Shown: piece after piece, positions 7,601-9,415 of the stretch | How the letters are laid out: every line of letters starts with the position of its first letter | How positions within the stretch are numbered: position 1 is the stretch's first letter | DNA from: Deltaproteobacteria bacterium | Lineage (GTDB): Bacteria > Desulfobacterota > GWC2-55-46 > DRQE01 | Length of the DNA stretch: 9,415 nucleotides | Direction of reading: 5' to 3' | Assembly (NCBI GenBank): GCA_030631875.1 | Contig: DAOVKH010000051.1 | Coordinates: 1 to 9,415, forward strand | Notes under the pieces: model-generated | The model's database searches: none | What the model was told of the DNA's origin: nothing | What the model saw: only the letters and a program-made list of their open reading frames with translations | Position numbers and translations under genes: made by a program

Positions 7601-8200
7601 ACGCACGGCGAGCTCGTAAGGTCTTGGAGGCTCAACGACACTCATAGTAAACGGGTTATCACCGAGTACGGAGTACGGCATAAAGTAATCTAATACGAGT
7701 TGAGCCGTCGGCCTTACGGTTATGACATCGGGATAGATGGGTATAATATCTTCTTCACCCTCGATGGTATACGAAAGCGTCGCACCTACCCAATACTTTA
7801 TACCGGCCGGATCTTCGCCGCCCGCCCCTGGAGACGGAATTATAAGCCAGTGCAACTCCGCCCGTGCCCCGGCCTTGACCGTGCCCGTACCGTCGACTGT
7901 GCCGTCTGTGAGGTTCTCGGCCGAGACGAGTTTTACAAAGAAGCGAGCGTTCTCTTCAACGCCGTCTTTGTTGTTAAGATGCAGGTCAACGCGTATATTT
8001 TGCAGATCTTTATATGGAAGGTTATTGGTCAATACGAGCTTTGCGTCGAAGGCCACGCGCTCCATTGTGAGCTCTTGGGCTATCTCCAGCTCGACCTTCG
8101 CGCATATGCTGTCTGCCGCACGTACGGGTGCGCCCTGCGCGATAATAAATATAAATACCGCGCACACGAGTAAGCTTCTTTTTATAATGGTAATGCTCAC
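4694..8200 (-). CDS. Exported 1168-aa multidomain protein: CARDB-like, Ig-like and FlgD-like domains, TolB-like beta-propeller, C-terminal LSLP domain
   Basis: Large predicted exported protein of unknown function. Residues 1-29 form a signal peptide (KR, long hydrophobic core, cut after VRA). About 30-460 are beta-rich segments resembling CARDB/DUF11-type extracellular domains, with an Asp-rich stretch at 324-334. About 463-555 is an Ig-like domain with the YYSVDWKGN signature, and 556-660 a FlgD-like Ig domain with WDGKDDSGVSVPTGDY. About 690-986 hold seven 'VVWQD...G..DIY' motifs typical of TolB-like propellers. The C-terminus (about 1082-1165) has NHIGILSLPHG followed by an IQPGDGL turn, like the 'GWNLISLP' domain seen near the ends of other surface proteins. 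The GTG start is chosen because an AGGAGGAG ribosome site sits 7 bases upstream, it overlaps the previous stop as GTGA, and the signal peptide follows at once. The domains suggest an extracellular binding or scaffold role rather than catalysis. It is larger than true TolB and lacks its usual Tol-Pal gene context, so it should not be called tolB. Confidence 0.9.
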   Translation of the reverse strand: MSITIIKRSLLVCAVFIFIIAQGAPVRAADSICAKVELEIAQELTMERVAFDAKLVLTNNLPYKDLQNIRVDLHLNNKDGVEENARFFVKLVSAENLTDGTVDGTGTVKAGARAELHWLIIPSPGAGGEDPAGIKYWVGATLSYTIEGEEDIIPIYPDVITVRPTAQLVLDYFMPYSVLGDNPFTMSVVEPPRPYELAVRVSNDGFGSAWKLKIDSAQPKITENDQGLLIDFQLLGASVNDSPVNTSLIVDMGDVASKDISTAYWEMVSTLSGRFEEFDVSFTHSDDLGGELTSLIRETNAHYLIHRVKVNLPGRDDRLDFLADTDRDEEHLPDTIFESEYRPDGSDEMADAEAVVTVVTQSALPPRPVKGASSVDVTLDLTPEFSVGPLGWIYTKMADPSQGMLELMDVVRADGVHLDPNNFWVDEGLNEDYQTIHTLQFVDYRNSLAAPETYTLVFKEPEEDTVAPTTTIVYDGPDFTDTATGTVYITPETTMFPTAQDNDGGSGVAAIYKDFNTPFYPFKFTTVGAYTLEYYSVDWKGNTEETKNVNIFVDNAAPEIVTFEATSATVTSSAPTGIVVEDTTSFTVNVIDDVTTMSVTIKVLNADGNTVRTITGIAESGVDTTFEWDGKDDSGVSVPTGDYGVELSVSDGLDDIFNAGATPHTSTSDPLGVRVTEWFVDEPLAPATEENPLLPLSDQMYPDVSGTKVVWQDKRSGDWDIYVKDIETGVVTRLTSNASDETRPSIDGDIVVWQEDVSGTFGMYGYDLLNNKPISIVSCILGDQVNPDVSGNWVVWQDNKDGNWDIYAKNISTRDPATSEPAIRVTSHERDQINPIIVGNTIVWEDYRNGLGEIYKYDLTTNTETRVTIDAEGQTIPALSDTTLVWTDERDGQKNIYRNHLTRGNLRVSYGDGNYTQGAIFGTTLVYVDYEAGTNDPNLSFQELISGVGGRLTTHPAKQEEPAVGDGIVVWQDDRDGVYQIYTSEFKVELSALGVYIRPGHNLIAVGEMIAGEYVTVQGLIAATQDNVVINRVLAYEKLHNTYTEVLPGGEENVTLVQGMALEVYAENSGWLEVAESDEKSSYTLIVGMNHIGILSLPHGYSAYDLMNSVGLNSIISVERFDNKTGLWHMAYTEVSGGDILLSGANFTIQPGDGLRISMKKRVDNWLP
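4714..4719 (-). promoter_or_regulatory. Possible ribosome binding site for an alternative TTG start of the rhodanese gene
   Basis: AGAGGG sits 7 bases before TTG at 4706, whereas the preferred ATG at 4679 has no clear purine-rich site in front. These bases also encode the last residues of the propeller protein, so the match may be coincidental. Confidence 0.35.
5243..6133 (-). repeat. Seven-motif TolB-like beta-propeller (residues about 690-986)
   Basis: Seven copies of a blade motif around VVWQD occur at residues about 709, 751, 794, 842, 884, 925 and 969, roughly 42-45 residues apart. The best copies read 'PDVSGTKVVWQDKRSGDWDIYVKD' in pattern, with LT or VT strands following. Copies 2, 5 and 6 are degenerate (QED..GMYGYD, TDE..NIYRN, YVDY without DIY). 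A six- or seven-bladed propeller is inferred; such folds usually mediate binding. Confidence 0.8.
6221..6535 (-). other. FlgD-like Ig domain (residues about 556-660)
   Basis: The segment TFEWDGKDDSGVSVPTGDYG is a close match to the FlgD-Ig signature 'WDGkd.sG..vp.G.Y', preceded by IKVLNADGNTVRTI as in that family. It lies between an Ig-like domain and the propeller, acting most likely as a rigid spacer. Confidence 0.75.
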
Positions 8201-9415
8201 TTAAGTACTCCTCCTGCTATATGTTCCATTACCGCGGCTCCCGCTCTCTCGGCTCCGGCCAGGCCCGCGCCCGGCACGTTCACTATATATGAAAAGGCAA
8301 TATCTCTGCCCCTATTATCAGTGCCGTAACCCCCAAGCGCAAAAGCATCTTCAAGCACGCCGGTCTTAATACTAAAGCGTTTATCTTTAAAATCCATACC
8401 TTCTGAGGTACCCTCGCCCGCCTTTGGCAGGCTCTCTTTAAAGTCGTCGAACCACGGCCTCTTAGAGACCTCGTATAAATAGCGCGCCGTAAGGTCTGCG
8501 CTGACTTTATTACCTTTACTAAGCCCCGAGCCGTCGGCTATATTGACATTGGCGTCTACAGTAGAAAGACCAAGCTCTTTGAAGAGATCCTTCACCGCTT
8601 CAATGCCCTTCTTAGAACTCCCCTCACCAATAGAGAAGAGCAGGTTATCTGCGACAACATTCAGGCTATTTACGTTCATATCTTTTATAAGGTCTTTTAG
8701 TTCCGGGGCCTCTACCTTAGCGAGTTCCTTAAGCCCCGCGCCTGCCTTGGCTCTTCTGACATTGCCGCCCACTCCTAATATCGTCTTTATGACGTGCCCT
8801 GTGTATATAGCCGGGTCGTCTATCGCGAAGCGTTTCTTTATGGTCGCCGTCGTCATTGAGACAGAGACGGGTATATTGCCCGTTACCTTATATGCGTTGT
8901 CATCTATCTTTATTATCTCAAGCGTATTAATACCGCCCTCTATTGCGCGCGCCGATATCGCGAAGCGTACGTTATCATTCATCGGCTCGATACGTACAGA
9001 TGGTGCTTCGCCGTGGCTGGTCGGGGTTACTACTACCGCCGCTGTATGGAGATCCATACCGAGTGCCGACGGACAGGCGTAAGCAGGGCCTCGGCGCGTC
9101 CTCTTAAAGCCTCTTGTATTAAATAATGAATCGTCTACCACTACGTCGCCCTCTACGGCCTTCAAACCCTTTAATGCGTCTTTAAGGTCAACAATGCTTA
9201 AGAGCGCGTTACCGCGGCCTACTATATAAAGATCGCCCTTTAGTATATTATTCGATATGGTTCCGCTATATTTAATGGTCGTCGTCATATCTATACCATC
9301 ATTATCCTTGGCATAATCAAAGGCCGCGCCCGATGTAAAGAGCTTTACGAGCGATCCGGGCGTAAGTACGTTATCTGTATTACCCGCCTTTGTCATAACC
9401 GTACCTGTCTCCATA
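8197..9415 (-). CDS. dacB: D-alanyl-D-alanine carboxypeptidase/endopeptidase, PBP4 type (peptidase S13), N-terminus missing
   Basis: Penicillin-binding protein 4-type serine peptidase, a periplasmic enzyme that in this family removes the terminal D-Ala of peptidoglycan stem peptides and/or cuts cross-links. All three active-site motifs are present, numbering the 405 visible residues from the first in-frame Met near the right edge: SLVK (21-24, the SxxK nucleophile motif, about 9343-9354), SLN (250-252, the SxN motif, about 8659-8667) and KTG (350-352, about 8359-8367). ADGSGLS (293-299) is another family hallmark. The long insert between SxxK and SxN is typical of class C PBPs. The Met at 9414 is unlikely to be the real start, because family members usually have about 50-60 residues, including a signal peptide, before SxxK; these lie outside the window. 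The gene ends in TGA, which overlaps the GTG start of the next gene, so the two are probably translationally coupled. The family assignment is firm; whether it acts as carboxypeptidase or endopeptidase cannot be told. Confidence 0.93.
   Translation of the reverse strand, partial: METGTVMTKAGNTDNVLTPGSLVKLFTSGAAFDYAKDNDGIDMTTTIKYSGTISNNILKGDLYIVGRGNALLSIVDLKDALKGLKAVEGDVVVDDSLFNTRGFKRTRRGPAYACPSALGMDLHTAAVVVTPTSHGEAPSVRIEPMNDNVRFAISARAIEGGINTLEIIKIDDNAYKVTGNIPVSVSMTTATIKKRFAIDDPAIYTGHVIKTILGVGGNVRRAKAGAGLKELAKVEAPELKDLIKDMNVNSLNVVADNLLFSIGEGSSKKGIEAVKDLFKELGLSTVDANVNIADGSGLSKGNKVSADLTARYLYEVSKRPWFDDFKESLPKAGEGTSEGMDFKDKRFSIKTGVLEDAFALGGYGTDNRGRDIAFSYIVNVPGAGLAGAERAGAAVMEHIAGGVLK
8208..8215 (-). 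promoter_or_regulatory. Strong ribosome binding site deciding the GTG start of the 1168-aa gene
   Basis: AGGAGGAG on the minus strand, 7 bases before GTG at 8200. It lies inside the last codons of the PBP4 gene (GGVLK), so translation of the second gene probably re-initiates at the GTGA overlap. Confidence 0.85.

Noticed and set aside
8114..8200. Possible lipoprotein signal (Cys 13) in the propeller protein
   Set aside because: The residues before Cys are LLV rather than a lipobox, and a normal A-x-A cleavage site follows at residue 29.
4694..8200. Naming the 1168-aa protein tolB
   Set aside because: Only the propeller repeats resemble TolB; the length, the Ig/FlgD-like domains and the absence of tol-pal neighbours argue against it.
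8543..9082. Plus-strand frame of 179 codons, Ser/Leu-rich and membrane-like
   Set aside because: It is antisense to the PBP4 gene, whose active-site motifs are all intact; low-complexity Ser/Leu/Ile is typical of a shadow.

Overview
The window is a compact, one-directional gene cluster. All five genes lie on the minus strand, so the order of transcription runs from position 9415 down to 1. Almost every base is coding: the non-coding gaps are 36, 12 and, depending on the start chosen, about 14 bases, and one junction is a 4-base GTGA stop/start overlap. No promoter, terminator, RNA gene, mobile element or CRISPR array is visible, so the transcript probably begins beyond 9415 and continues past position 1.

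In transcription order the genes are: (1) the C-terminal 405 residues of a PBP4-type D-alanyl-D-alanine carboxypeptidase/endopeptidase (peptidase family S13), cut by the right edge; (2) an 1168-residue exported protein with CARDB-like beta domains, an Ig-like domain, a FlgD-like Ig domain, a seven-motif TolB-like beta-propeller and a C-terminal 'NxIxxLSLPxG' domain; (3) an exported tandem rhodanese whose domains lack the catalytic cysteine but which ends in a lone CPVC motif; (4) a 318-residue exported protein with an FN3-like domain, a second beta domain and a C-terminal dockerin-like module; (5) a protein of more than 963 residues, cut by the left edge, with a signal peptide, a cohesin-like N-terminal module, five OmpL47-type Ig repeats and an alpha/beta domain of glutamine-amidotransferase-like appearance.

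All four visible N-termini look like signal peptides ending in A-x-A-type sites, and gene 1 belongs to a periplasmic family. The cluster therefore reads as an envelope or cell-surface set. The notable feature is a predicted cohesin-like module and a predicted dockerin-like module on neighbouring proteins with no carbohydrate-active enzyme in sight, which would be a non-cellulosomal adhesion or assembly pair.

The organism looks like a Gram-negative bacterium with intermediate GC content. ATA is a very common isoleucine codon and AGG is used regularly for arginine. Large propeller/Ig/dockerin surface proteins of this kind are common in uncultured Desulfobacterota- or Nitrospirota-like lineages, but this placement is only an impression.
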